DNA of 64,000 nt from Terriglobus roseus (GTDB lineage Bacteria > Acidobacteriota > Terriglobia > Terriglobales > Acidobacteriaceae), in the NCBI RefSeq assembly GCF_900102185.1, contig NZ_LT629690.1, positions 2,480,001 to 2,544,000 of the forward strand. The letters run 5' to 3'. The notes under the pieces are model-generated. The model did no database searches, was not told where the DNA came from, and saw nothing but the letters and a program-made list of their open reading frames with translations. The translations under genes were made by a program, and so were the position numbers. The number at the start of each line of letters is the position of its first letter. Position 1 is the first letter of the stretch. Positions 1 to 7,892 of the stretch are shown piece after piece.

Positions 1-195
1 CTTCAGCAGAAACGAGCGCTGCTTCTGCCAATCCTTCACCGTTCGAACCGTCGTGCCGTTCGGCGTCGTCAGTGCAGATGGCAGCGTGTACAGCTGCACC
101 TTGCTCTCATCCAGATTCGTCTTTGCTGTCTGCGCATGCGCCAACAGCATCGAACCTGCCAGAACAATCCCTACTCGAGTCCAAGCGAACGCCAT
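1..195 (-). CDS. Secreted esterase, N-terminal part only (possibly CE15 glucuronoyl esterase)
   Basis: The first 65 codons of a minus-strand gene that runs off the left edge. The product begins with a signal peptide (MAFAWTRVGIVLAGSMLLAHAQ). The mature start contains DESKVQLYTLPSAL, then TPNG and a VKDWQKQR segment. This DESKV..YTLP.aL...G..v....W...R pattern is how I remember bacterial CE15 glucuronoyl methylesterases starting, but no catalytic residue lies in the visible part. Its ATG lies inside the 3' end of the upstream UbiD gene (25-bp overlap), which implies co-transcription and probably translational coupling. The protein is likely exported and, if CE15, would cleave lignin-glucuronoxylan esters. 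The signal peptide is clear; the family is tentative. Confidence 0.5.
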   Translation of the reverse strand, partial: MAFAWTRVGIVLAGSMLLAHAQTAKTNLDESKVQLYTLPSALTTPNGTTVRTVKDWQKQRSFLLK

Positions 196-1751
196 ATGTC
201 ATCCACTCTCTTCTTCACAGGTTCAGGCATCTCAAGCATCTCTGGCCATGGACGCGTGAATCCTTCCGCAGCCCACTTCCGTGTAGCATCAATGCCCATC
301 TTGCTGCCGAAGTTCGGGAGACGCGACGCGTGATCCAGCGAATCTACCGGCCCCAACGTGAATTGAATGTCGCGTTCCGGGTCAATGTTGTTGGCGACGC
401 GCAACACTACTTCGCCCACGTCCTGCACATCGCAGTCTTCATCAACAACGACAATGCATTTGGTAAACATCGCCTGCCCAAGTGCCCAGATGCCGTTCAT
501 CACCTTACGCGCCTGTCCTGCATAACTCTTGCGGATGGAGATCAGCATCAGGTTATGCGCTACACCCTCGGGCGGCAGATTGATGTCTACAATCTCCGGC
601 ATCGTCAGTTTGATCAACGGCAGGAAGATACGCTCCACGGCCTTCGCCATCCACGCATCTTCCATAGGAGGCTTGCCCACAATGGTCGCCGCATAGATTG
701 GGTCTTTGCGGTGCGTAATCGCGGTCAGGTGAAAGACCGGGTATTCCTCCGGCATCGTGTAGAAACCAGTGTGATCTCCGAACGGCCCTTCCATGCGCAG
801 TTCTGCAAGATCAACATAGCCTTCCAGGATGTACTCCGCATGTGCGGGCACCTCCAGGTCAACCGTCTCGGCCTTCACTAACTCGACAGGTTTACCGCGC
901 AGGAATCCAGCGATCAGAAATTCCTCAATCTCAGGCGGTGCGGGCACAATTGCGCTGAAGGTCAGCGCTGGATCAGCGCCTATCGCAACAGCAACCTCCA
1001 TCCGCTCGCCGCGAATCTTTGAAAGCGTGACTCCATTCAGCGATGCTGAATTTTCCGCAGCTGTCGTGCCACCTGCCGTCATCGCCATCAGCTTCACACG
1101 CTCTGCGTCCGTCGTCGCAGTGGCACGCAAACGATCTCGCAGATGCTCCGCAGCATTCTTCTGCCGCTGCCAATGCATGCCGGTGGTGCGCTCGTCATAC
1201 ACCTGCATCCGGTACATTCCCACATTGCGCTTGCCAGAACGCGGATCGCGCGTCATCACCAACGGCAGCGTAATGAACTTGCCCGCATCGCCCGGCCACG
1301 TCCGCAGAATAGGCAGGGCGGAAAGATCAATCTCCGCTCCCGTCTTGACGACTTCTTTGCACGTCGCCTGTTTGCGCTCAATGACCTTCGGGAAGAACGA
1401 ACCGACCTCTGCCAGCATGGGCAGCATCTTCAGCTTGTCCATAAAGCCAGTCGGCACTTCTGGCTTCAGCAGCGACTGCAGCCGATCCGCGATCGCATCC
1501 AGTGACTCGCACTCCAGCGCCATCTGCATCTTGCGGAGACTGCCGAACTGGTTCATCAGGACCTTCGCGCCTGGATAGCCCTTCACGTTCTCAAATAACA
1601 GAGCAGGACCTCCCTTGCCGCCATTCATCTTCGCGGCACGATCAGCAATCTCTGCCATCTCCAGGTCGGTATCCACTTCAACGCGGATACGCTTCAGTTC
1701 CCCGCTCTTCTCCAGGCGCGTCAACCACTCGCGCAGGTCGCGATAAGCCAT
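171..1751 (-). CDS. ubiD: UbiD-family prenylated-FMN decarboxylase
   Basis: A 526-residue cytoplasmic (de)carboxylase of the UbiD family, which uses prenylated FMN. Family segments seen: the N-terminal MAYRDLREWLTRLEKSGELK, a central REQGIT-free but typical ALTFSAIVPAPPEIEEF region, the conserved EGPFGDHTGFYTMPEEYP block, KDPIYAATIVGKPPMEDAWM, and the C-terminal VDEDCDVQDVGEVVLRVANN. Length is normal for the family. I start at ATG 1751 because the upstream 14 in-frame codons do not resemble the family and the common N-terminus begins with MAYRDLR. In Acidobacteriota such enzymes probably serve menaquinone synthesis, but family members also act on aromatic acids, so the substrate is open. The downstream secreted esterase overlaps its 3' end. 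Confidence 0.85.
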   Translation of the reverse strand: MAYRDLREWLTRLEKSGELKRIRVEVDTDLEMAEIADRAAKMNGGKGGPALLFENVKGYPGAKVLMNQFGSLRKMQMALECESLDAIADRLQSLLKPEVPTGFMDKLKMLPMLAEVGSFFPKVIERKQATCKEVVKTGAEIDLSALPILRTWPGDAGKFITLPLVMTRDPRSGKRNVGMYRMQVYDERTTGMHWQRQKNAAEHLRDRLRATATTDAERVKLMAMTAGGTTAAENSASLNGVTLSKIRGERMEVAVAIGADPALTFSAIVPAPPEIEEFLIAGFLRGKPVELVKAETVDLEVPAHAEYILEGYVDLAELRMEGPFGDHTGFYTMPEEYPVFHLTAITHRKDPIYAATIVGKPPMEDAWMAKAVERIFLPLIKLTMPEIVDINLPPEGVAHNLMLISIRKSYAGQARKVMNGIWALGQAMFTKCIVVVDEDCDVQDVGEVVLRVANNIDPERDIQFTLGPVDSLDHASRLPNFGSKMGIDATRKWAAEGFTRPWPEMLEMPEPVKKRVDDIWRSLGLE

Positions 1752-1824
1752 GCGACAGTCACTCCCTTGGACCGCTCCAGGCGGCCCGAACAAGTCTCAT
1801 GGTATCGCGCAGATAAGCCCCAAA

Positions 1825-1851
1825 ACGAAAAGATGCCCGCCGAAGCGGACA
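1825..1851 (-). terminator. Rho-independent terminator after the small DNA-binding gene
   Basis: On the minus strand TGTCCGC-TTCG-GCGGGCA forms a 7-bp stem (one G-U pair) closed by a UUCG tetraloop. It is followed by TCTTTTCGTTTT. It lies between the end of the DNA-binding gene and the start of ubiD, so the two are probably separate transcription units. Confidence 0.7.
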
Positions 1852-1879
1852 CCTTTGTCTTCCCAATCAAACGCTAGGT

Positions 1880-2278
1880 CTAAGCAGCGCGATGAACAGC
1901 CGCACCAGAAGCCAGCTTTTCGTTCACCTTCGACACCACGCCCGTCAACGACGCGACACGCTCTTCCGTGCTGGCATCGGAGTCGACACGCTCGCTGGCA
2001 ACGCCATTCAGGCTGGCCAGACGCGTTACCTCACGCTCCAATGCGGACAATCCCACAACTGATCCGGTAGACGGTGCGCCTTCCAATTCCGTACGCGACA
2101 CAGAACCGCGGTGCATCCACTCTTCCAGGTCGCTGGTCCGGGCCAGAACCACGTTGCTGGGCGCGCCCGGCGGACGATGGATTGGCAGATCAAGAGTCTT
2201 CTCCCACCGCTGCACGGTGCGTACACCCTTGCCAAAGAAGTGGGCGATCTCTTTCCACGAACTCAGCATTTTGCTCAA
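1880..2278 (-). CDS. Small helix-turn-helix DNA-binding protein
   Basis: A 132-residue protein. Residues 1-55 match the excisionase/MerR-like helix-turn-helix common in Acidobacteriota regulators: SSWKEIAHFFGKGVRTVQRW, then EKTLDLPIHRPPG and a LEEWMHRG segment. The remaining 75 residues are polar and helical, with heptad-like spacing (LSALEREVTRLASL, LTGVVSKVNEKLASG), probably a coiled coil for dimerisation. In many relatives this domain is fused to a large TPR or membrane module; here it stands alone. Two 9-bp direct repeats with a 10-bp period lie 22-40 bp before the start and may be its own operator. The start could also be the second methionine (MLSSW). The target is unknown; its position beside flagellar genes may or may not matter. 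Confidence 0.75.
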   Translation of the reverse strand: MSKMLSSWKEIAHFFGKGVRTVQRWEKTLDLPIHRPPGAPSNVVLARTSDLEEWMHRGSVSRTELEGAPSTGSVVGLSALEREVTRLASLNGVASERVDSDASTEERVASLTGVVSKVNEKLASGAAVHRAA

Positions 2279-2299
2279 ATCTTCACCTCATCATGCCGA

Positions 2300-2318
2300 A
2301 TTCGGTCAAATTCGGTCA
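2300..2318. promoter_or_regulatory. Putative operator: two 9-bp direct repeats, 10-bp period
   Basis: ATTCGGTCA occurs twice, at 2300-2308 and 2310-2318 (TGACCGAAT on the minus strand), one helical turn apart, ending 22 bp or more before the start of the small DNA-binding gene. Repeats placed on the same face of the helix just upstream of a regulator gene are typical of an autoregulatory operator. Apart from this, the 299-bp gap 2279-2577 shows no gene I can support. It is somewhat A+T-rich compared with its surroundings and presumably holds the promoter. Confidence 0.45.
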
Positions 2319-2577
2319 CTTATTCAGACGCGCCAGCCATCCATTAGGTTTCTCTTTCCGTTCAAACGGCATTTTTATGCCGTCAACGAGCCATTTCGAG
2401 CCAAGAGTGCCAACGTGTCATTTGGGAGGCGTATGAAACACCCCACTTTAGATTGGAGACTATCACTTTTGGCCCGAATAAAGAGGAAATCCAAGCGATT
2501 TGACCCTCAAAACCGCAGGTCCCGAGATTCCCGCCAAGAGCCTGCGTAACGCATCTATCTTGCTGATTTTGAGCTGA

Positions 2578-3042
2578 TTAAGCACTCCAACCGATAGACA
2601 GGCCGGCCGTCGGATGCTGGGGTACCACGACCGGAACACCCCGACGTTCGGCAGAGGTCCGCAATTCTCGTGGCAGGGCCCGATTTGCCGCCGGATCCTT
2701 CGCCACCACCACCCACGCCTCTTTCACATTGCGAACGCAGGCAATTACTTTTTGCATTTCTTCTGACGATCCCGAGTGCGATGCCTCCAGAGTCATCGTG
2801 AACATGGCGGCGTAGAAGTCCGAAAGTGCTTTCGCCGGTTCACCACCGATGTCAGGCCGCAGGCGCGCTTCCAGGTACATCAGGATGTCCAGCGCGCGTT
2901 TGACGGCATAGCGGCGTTCGATCACATCGTCCGCGTCACACGCAGCGGCCGCACGATACAGAAAGCGAATCCAGCCGTCGTACAGCGCCACAATCAGTTC
3001 CACTCCGGTGGCCCCGGAAAGCGCCTGCTCCTGATAGTTCAT
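2578..3042 (-). CDS. fliS: Flagellar export chaperone FliS
   Basis: A 154-residue member of the FliS family, the cytoplasmic chaperone that binds the C-terminal helix of flagellin and prevents premature polymerisation. Family features are NYQEQALSGATGVELIVALYDG at the start (the usual YQ...V..As..eLI.mLYDG pattern), the helix IERRYAVKRALDILMYLEARL and the segment ALSDFYAAMFTMTLEAS. It lacks the asparagine-rich tail of some homologues and carries a 25-residue C-terminal extension. An AGGAGA Shine-Dalgarno precedes the ATG, and the gene follows fliD by 15 bp, so fliD and fliS form an operon downstream of fliC. Confidence 0.9.
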   Translation of the reverse strand: MNYQEQALSGATGVELIVALYDGWIRFLYRAAAACDADDVIERRYAVKRALDILMYLEARLRPDIGGEPAKALSDFYAAMFTMTLEASHSGSSEEMQKVIACVRNVKEAWVVVAKDPAANRALPRELRTSAERRGVPVVVPQHPTAGLSIGWSA

Positions 3043-3057
3043 CTCTGTGATTCTCCT

Positions 3058-4419
3058 TTAGCTCGATTGGCCATAGCCGGTAATGGCGGCATAGATCTGC
3101 TTGATCTCATTCAACTGCTGTGGAATCGCCTGCAGTATCTCGTTCGCCGCATTCAATTCAGTCGTAAGCGACGTCTGGTAGGTTGCCAGCCGCGCCTCCA
3201 GCTTCGTCTTGTTGTCAGCCAGCGACGATTCTTCCGAAGTGTTCTGTGCCGCACGCAATGCCAGCGCGCCGTTGCCACTGTTGCCCAGTCCACTCAATAC
3301 GGCCGTGAGGTTCTGTCCGAAGTCACCCACATTCATGAAGAAGTTTGAGATCCCTGTGAAGTTTGTCGAGAGCGCGCTGCTCAACGCGGATGTATCGAGA
3401 CTCAACTGTCCGTTCGTGCCGACAGTAATGCCGAGTTGAGCAAGGTTGCTGCTCTTGCCGCTGTTCCCCGTCGAAAAGGCCAATGCGGTTGAGAGTTGCG
3501 ACTGTATCAACGACAGAACTTGATCTCCGAACAAGGGTTCCGCATTACCGGAAGAATCCTTCGTCTCCTGACCGGAAAGCGCCGAAGTTAGCGTGTTGTA
3601 TGCGGAGATGAAGTTATTCAATGCTGTAGAGATCGACCCCGTGTCGTTCGCGATCTCCATCGTCACGTTCGTGCTGGATGTGCCGACGAGCTGAAAGGTG
3701 ATGCCCGAGAGCGCATTGGAAACTGTGTTGGAACTGCTCGTCAGCGAAATACCATCGAGCGTGTACGCGGCATCGGCGCCGGTGGCCGTGGCCTTCATGG
3801 AGATGCCGTTGCCATTGGAATCGGTCAGGCTTGACGTATCCAACGTCATGTTGCCAACTGCGCCACTCGTATTGCTTGTCAGCGAAAGATAGGAACCTGA
3901 ACTATCTGTGATCACCGTTGCTGTCACACCCACATCCAGATCGTTTATCGATTTCGCGAGTGTGGACATGGTGTTGTTTGTCGAATCGATGGTGATGGTG
4001 GTTGCTGTTCCACTGCCCACCTGAATACTCAGGGAACCGTTCAGTGTTGCGCCTGGCGCCACCGCGCTGGAATGCTGCTGGCTTGTCGTTGCCAGTTGCG
4101 AAACCGTCAACGTATGTGTTCCTGCAGCGGAGAGCGAAGTCGCATCTGTCAGTGAAACCACGCTGCTGTCACTGGTCGCTCCTTCTTTCTGAGCAAAGGC
4201 ACCGTCAAAAGACGTAAGCGTCGCCAGCGCACTTGAGAGCGACGACATGTCCGTCCCCAATGTGCTCAAAACCGTGTCCTGCGACTGCAAAGTGGTTGTG
4301 CGCGTGGCCCATGCGGTCTCGGGTGTGCGCATGTTCGTCATGATGCTATTCACCGTGCTGGTTACATCAAAACCATCACCACTGGTGGCCGATCCGAAAT
4401 TGATCCCGACAACGGACAC
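3058..4419 (-). CDS. fliD: Flagellar filament cap protein FliD (HAP2)
   Basis: A 453-residue FliD, the pentameric cap that guides flagellin assembly at the filament tip; it is exported by the flagellar type III system and has no signal peptide. The N-terminal helix (GFDVTSTVNSIMTNMRTPE) and the C-terminal coiled-coil (LEARLATYQTSLTTELNAAN, then LQAIPQQLNEIKQIYAAITG) are the conserved polymerisation regions. The middle is rich in Ser, Thr, Ala and Gly. I choose the GTG at 4419 because an AGGAGGG Shine-Dalgarno sits 6 bases before it. The GTG 18 bp upstream would place that Shine-Dalgarno inside the gene. It is followed closely by fliS. Confidence 0.9.
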   Translation of the reverse strand: MSVVGINFGSATSGDGFDVTSTVNSIMTNMRTPETAWATRTTTLQSQDTVLSTLGTDMSSLSSALATLTSFDGAFAQKEGATSDSSVVSLTDATSLSAAGTHTLTVSQLATTSQQHSSAVAPGATLNGSLSIQVGSGTATTITIDSTNNTMSTLAKSINDLDVGVTATVITDSSGSYLSLTSNTSGAVGNMTLDTSSLTDSNGNGISMKATATGADAAYTLDGISLTSSSNTVSNALSGITFQLVGTSSTNVTMEIANDTGSISTALNNFISAYNTLTSALSGQETKDSSGNAEPLFGDQVLSLIQSQLSTALAFSTGNSGKSSNLAQLGITVGTNGQLSLDTSALSSALSTNFTGISNFFMNVGDFGQNLTAVLSGLGNSGNGALALRAAQNTSEESSLADNKTKLEARLATYQTSLTTELNAANEILQAIPQQLNEIKQIYAAITGYGQSS

Positions 4420-4474
4420 GCGGAACCCTCCTGACACAAACCCTTCGCACGCTAAGGGCCAAGCAGAGCACAGC

Positions 4475-4529
4475 CATTCTTAGTCGTGCATAAGAATGGC
4501 GCGGACAGCAGGTACACCGTCCGCGCCAT
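4475..4529 (-). terminator. Hairpin pair between fliC and fliD
   Basis: Two perfect inverted repeats abut. ATGGCGCGGAC (4496-4506) pairs with GTCCGCGCCAT (4519-4529), an 11-bp stem with a 12-base loop, and CATTCTTA (4475-4482) pairs with TAAGAATG (4491-4498). They share three bases, so only one can form fully. In the minus-strand fliC transcript the strong G+C hairpin comes first, 15 bp after the stop codon, and probably ends or trims most fliC messages. No long U-run follows, so attenuation or 3'-end protection is as likely as classical termination. Confidence 0.6.
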
Positions 4530-4543
4530 CTGCCTTCCTACGA

Positions 4544-5743
4544 TTACTGCAGCAGCTTCGTGACTTCCTGCTGCACGCTGTTGGCCTGCGCCAGAGCGCT
4601 GATACCGGTCTGCGACAGCACCTGGTACTTCGACAGATTGGAAGCAGCCTGACCATAATCGGTGGCGCGGATGTTGTCCTCGGCCGCAGTCAGGTTGGTC
4701 TGTTCGTTGCTCGCAACGGACTGTGCAGAGGCAAGCTGGTTGATGTTCGCGCCGATGGTGCCACGCTGGAAGGCCACGTCACCGATGGCCGTCGTAAGTG
4801 CAGTCAACACGTTCTTTGCGGAGCTTGCCGTCAGCGCGCTCACGGTGGAAGCGGTAAAGTCCACACCTGCACCCGAACCGCTGGCAGGAGTCGTGTCACT
4901 CAGAGTCGTGCCTGTTGTGGCAAGATCGCTCGATGCGGCCGTTGGGCCGGAGATTGTCAACGCTCCCGTGGTGGAATTATAGGCAGCGGTAATACCAGCA
5001 CCTTGATAGGTGGTGTCAGCGTTGATCTGCGTTGCAAGTGCAGACATCGATGTACCTGCCGCGATGGTAATGCTGTGGGAGCTACCCGTACCGACAGCAA
5101 GTGCCAGGGTTCCCGATACCGTGTCTGTTGTAGCGCCGAGCGTCAGCGTCGTCGTCGAAGCCGCGGATGAAGAGGATGCGGTTGGTGCAGTCAGTGAAAC
5201 AGCTGCAGAGGTGCTCGTGGCTGCGGATGTTCCCACGCTGCTGGTGGACAGAGTGCCCACGGTGTCGCTATAGGTCGCCGAGCCCGCTGTGGTGCCATCC
5301 GACACGAAGAAGTTGCGTGCCGTTCCTGAGAACACGGAGGTTCCGTTAAAGTTCGTGGTGGTGCCGATGTTGTTAATCTGCGTCAGAATATTCTGATATT
5401 CCTGGTTTGCAGACGATACCTGCGACGAGCTCAACGTACCGTTAGCCGCCTGCGTTGCCAGTGTGACAGCGCGGTTCAGCAACGAGGTCACCTGCGAGAG
5501 TGCTCCATCTGCTGTCTGCAATAGACCAGTAGCGTCGCTTGCATTGCGGCTTGACTTCGCCAGCGCAGTTTCATTTGCGGCAAGACCATCTGCAACAGCA
5601 AGGCCTGCAGCGTCGTCCGCACCGCTGTTGATGCGCGAACCTGACGACAACTGTTGCAGCGTCTTGGACAGGTTGTTCTGGGTTGCGCTCAGGTTGTTCT
5701 GAGCGTAGATGGCCGAGATGTTATTTAGTACACCGAGGGACAT
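4544..5743 (-). CDS. fliC: Flagellin
   Basis: A 399-residue flagellin, the filament subunit. The N-terminal D0/D1 region has the family pattern LSKTLQQLSSGSRINSGADD, AAGLAVADGLAAN and the QTADGALSQVTSLLNRAVTL helix. The C-terminal D1/D0 region has IGANINQLASAQSVASNEQT, AAEDNIRATDYGQAASNLSK and QANSVQQEVTKLLQ. The central 170 residues are a low-complexity Ser/Thr/Ala region, the surface-exposed variable part. The start is ATG 5743, 7 bases after AGGAGAA; the upstream in-frame extension does not resemble flagellin. Only one flagellin gene is in the window. The upstream region shares a divergent intergenic space with flbD. Confidence 0.95.
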   Translation of the reverse strand: MSLGVLNNISAIYAQNNLSATQNNLSKTLQQLSSGSRINSGADDAAGLAVADGLAANETALAKSSRNASDATGLLQTADGALSQVTSLLNRAVTLATQAANGTLSSSQVSSANQEYQNILTQINNIGTTTNFNGTSVFSGTARNFFVSDGTTAGSATYSDTVGTLSTSSVGTSAATSTSAAVSLTAPTASSSSAASTTTLTLGATTDTVSGTLALAVGTGSSHSITIAAGTSMSALATQINADTTYQGAGITAAYNSTTGALTISGPTAASSDLATTGTTLSDTTPASGSGAGVDFTASTVSALTASSAKNVLTALTTAIGDVAFQRGTIGANINQLASAQSVASNEQTNLTAAEDNIRATDYGQAASNLSKYQVLSQTGISALAQANSVQQEVTKLLQ

Positions 5744-5910
5744 GTGCGTTTCTCCTGATTCAGCGAGACTGTGAAGTGAATTCCTGACGCCGGTTCCCCT
5801 GGCGCTCACAACACTCATCGGCCCTTCCGCGCATCCCATGAGAAAAAACTTCGCCGGTTTCAGGTTGCGACGTTACAGTTGCTGACTTCCGTGCATGACG
5901 GAACGATGAC

Positions 5911-5937
5911 TCATCCATTTCTTCATTCTGCCGATAC
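5911..5937 (+). promoter_or_regulatory. FliA (sigma-28) type promoter for flbD-motAB
   Basis: TCAT, a 15-base spacer and GCCGATAC lie 25 bp before flbD. This closely matches the flagellar sigma-28 consensus TAAA-N15-GCCGATAA in both sequence and spacing. Motor genes are classical FliA targets. A weaker resemblance (TAAC-N16-GGCGAAGT) exists on the opposite strand towards fliC, but I do not count it. Confidence 0.7.
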
Positions 5938-5961
5938 AAAGAGCGAATTCAGAAGGACGTC

Positions 5962-6213
5962 ATGATTGAACTCACGCGCCTTAACGGCCACACCTTTGTT
6001 GTGAACAGCGACCTCATCAAACTGGCCGAATCCATACCAGACACCACACTCACGCTTGTCACTGGTGAAAAGATCGTCGTGCTGGAAACCTGCGCTGACG
6101 TACTCACCCGCACGCTTCACTATCGCGCCAGCGTATTGCGCCACGCATGGCCTTCTGCCGATGCAGCGATGACCGCACACCATGCACTGCACACTGCACA
6201 ACATAACTCCTAA
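5962..6213 (+). CDS. flbD: FlbD-family flagellar protein (SwrD-like)
   Basis: An 83-residue protein beginning MIELTRLNGHTFVVNSDLIK, the hallmark of the FlbD/SwrD family (I.vTRLnG..f.lN.dlIe.iE..PDT.itL..G.k.vV.Es..evv). The PDTTLTLVTGEKIVVLET segment confirms it. In Bacillus the homologue SwrD raises flagellar motor power, presumably through the stator, and the gene characteristically sits just before motA, as here. AGAAGGA precedes the ATG. The last 20 residues (His- and Ala-rich) are not conserved in the family as I know it. It is probably transcribed with motA and motB from the FliA-type promoter. Confidence 0.85.
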   Translation: MIELTRLNGHTFVVNSDLIKLAESIPDTTLTLVTGEKIVVLETCADVLTRTLHYRASVLRHAWPSADAAMTAHHALHTAQHNS

Positions 6214-6237
6214 CTTTTTCGGAGACGGAGAAAAACA

Positions 6238-6999
6238 ATGGATATCGCAAGCGTCGGCGGCATTGTCATAGCCCTCGTTGCCATCCTCGGCGCCATGATC
6301 ATGGAAGGCGGCAACCTGGGTCAGATCACGCAGCTCACGGCTGCTATGATCGTGCTCGGCGGCACCATCGGTGCATGCGCTGTGCAGTTCCCGCTGAATG
6401 TTCTCATCGCCTCCGCAAAAGGCATTGTCCGCGTTTTTCTGCACAAAGGTACGGATGAAGATGCGGTGTTGAAACAGATCGTGGAATTTGCAAACAAGGC
6501 GCGTAAGAGCGGCATCGTCTCTTTGGACGCCGATCTTGCAACCGTCAAAGACCCGTTCTTAAAACAGGGACTCATGCTTGCTGTGGATGGCACAGAATCC
6601 AGTGAGGTCCGCAAGATCATGCAACTTGAGATCGATAACAAGAGCGAGATGGAAGAGAAGATTTCCGCTGTGCTGGAATCAGCAGGCGCGTTTGCACCTA
6701 CCGTCGGAATTATCGGCGCTGTGCTTGGGCTCATTCAAGTCATGCAGCATCTCGACAACATTGACGAAGTAGGCAAAGGCATCGCTGTCGCTTTTGTCGC
6801 CACAATCTACGGTGTGTCTCTCGCAAACCTCTTCTGCCTACCGGCTGCGGGTAAATTGAAGATCCGCCACAAAGAGCACTTGATGATGCAGGAGATGATG
6901 CTCGAAGGTGTCATCAGCATCCTGGAAGGCCTGAATCCACGCATGATTGAAACCAAGTTGAGGACCTACCTGGCGCATGGCCATGCAGAGGCAGCCTGA
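6238..6999 (+). CDS. motA: Flagellar motor stator protein MotA
   Basis: A 253-residue inner-membrane protein, the A subunit of the proton (or sodium) driven stator. Four membrane segments are visible, about residues 4-24, 28-50, 150-170 and 181-203, with a large cytoplasmic loop between the second and third. The loop holds the family's GLMLAVDGTESSEVRKIM stretch, and ESAGAFAPTVGIIGAVLGLI with HLDNIDEVGKGIAVAFVATI marks the MotA/PomA family and lines the ion path. Its stop codon is followed two bases later by the motB ATG. Ion specificity cannot be decided from sequence alone. Confidence 0.95.
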   Translation: MDIASVGGIVIALVAILGAMIMEGGNLGQITQLTAAMIVLGGTIGACAVQFPLNVLIASAKGIVRVFLHKGTDEDAVLKQIVEFANKARKSGIVSLDADLATVKDPFLKQGLMLAVDGTESSEVRKIMQLEIDNKSEMEEKISAVLESAGAFAPTVGIIGAVLGLIQVMQHLDNIDEVGKGIAVAFVATIYGVSLANLFCLPAAGKLKIRHKEHLMMQEMMLEGVISILEGLNPRMIETKLRTYLAHGHAEAA

Positions 7000-7001
7000 C
7001 C

Positions 7002-7874
7002 ATGAGCAAGAAGAAAAAGCACGCCGAACATGTCAATCACGAACGATGGCTCGTCTCCTGGGCGGATCTTCTTACGCTGCTCTTCGCCTTCTTTGTTGTC
7101 ATGTTTGCATCCAGTGCGAGCGACAAGAAAAAGGCAGCAAGGATGGCTGCAGCGATGCAGACCGCGTTTCAACAAACCGGTGTCTTCGATGCTCATGCAA
7201 AGACACCGCCACTCGCACCGGGGGCAGGCACCAGTGATGGCGCCCCTATGCCGCTCGAGATGCCCTTGGAAACCCCAACCGTGGAGGGCAGCAAAAGCGA
7301 TGGCAAGCGTGATGACGTGCGAAGCGAAATGGCCAAGGCACTCGCAGTCGCGGTGCAGCAACACGTGGTTACGATCCGTAGCAATGACGAGGGAACAACG
7401 CTATCACTCGACAGCGCAGGCTTCTTCGATTCGGGGAGCGCGGAAGTAAAACCTTCAGCGCTGGCAATCCTCACAAAGATCGCGAAGGCTCTTCCAACTT
7501 GCCCAACGCGCATTGAAGGCCATACCGATAATCAGCCCATACACACAGTCCAGTTCCGCTCCAATTGGGAACTCTCCACTGCTCGCGCAGCATCCATCGC
7601 ACAAGTGCTGATGATGAGCAGCATCAATTCGCCAGCGAATTTCTCTCTCGCTGGTTACGGCGAATTTCATCCCATCGCAGGCAACAATACGGCTGAAGGA
7701 CGCGCCGCCAATCGCCGCGTGGACATCGTCCTGCTGCGTACCAAAGCAACGATCCCCGTCACCAGCAACAATCACAATGCAACAGAAAAGCCTCGCAGCA
7801 TCTCTGCCAGCGAGGCTCCTCCACTACCGTTTGCGATGAAGACGATCTCGTCACGTGAAGCGCCTTCACGATGA
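7002..7874 (+). CDS. motB: Flagellar motor stator protein MotB
   Basis: A 290-residue stator B subunit. A short basic cytoplasmic tail (MSKKKKHAEHVNHERW) precedes one membrane span, LVSWADLLTLLFAFFVVMFA, in which Asp22 is the expected ion-carrying residue. A periplasmic linker leads to an OmpA/MotB peptidoglycan-binding domain with IEGHTDNQPIHTVQFRSNWE, LSTARAASIAQVL and a final NRRVDIVLLR. The C-terminal 45 residues after that domain are polar and probably disordered. It forms the stator with MotA and anchors it to the cell wall. It converges on the DedA-family gene 18 bp away. Confidence 0.95.
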   Translation: MSKKKKHAEHVNHERWLVSWADLLTLLFAFFVVMFASSASDKKKAARMAAAMQTAFQQTGVFDAHAKTPPLAPGAGTSDGAPMPLEMPLETPTVEGSKSDGKRDDVRSEMAKALAVAVQQHVVTIRSNDEGTTLSLDSAGFFDSGSAEVKPSALAILTKIAKALPTCPTRIEGHTDNQPIHTVQFRSNWELSTARAASIAQVLMMSSINSPANFSLAGYGEFHPIAGNNTAEGRAANRRVDIVLLRTKATIPVTSNNHNATEKPRSISASEAPPLPFAMKTISSREAPSR

Positions 7875-7892
7875 CTCGCTCTACAAAGTTGC

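Noticed and set aside
72-881. Long plus-strand open frame opposite ubiD
   Set aside because: The minus strand has clear UbiD family motifs through the whole length; the plus frame has no family pattern and no Shine-Dalgarno.
5923-6444. 173-codon minus-strand open frame over flbD and the start of motA
   Set aside because: It is antisense to two well-supported genes and crosses the FliA-type promoter; no domain was recognised.
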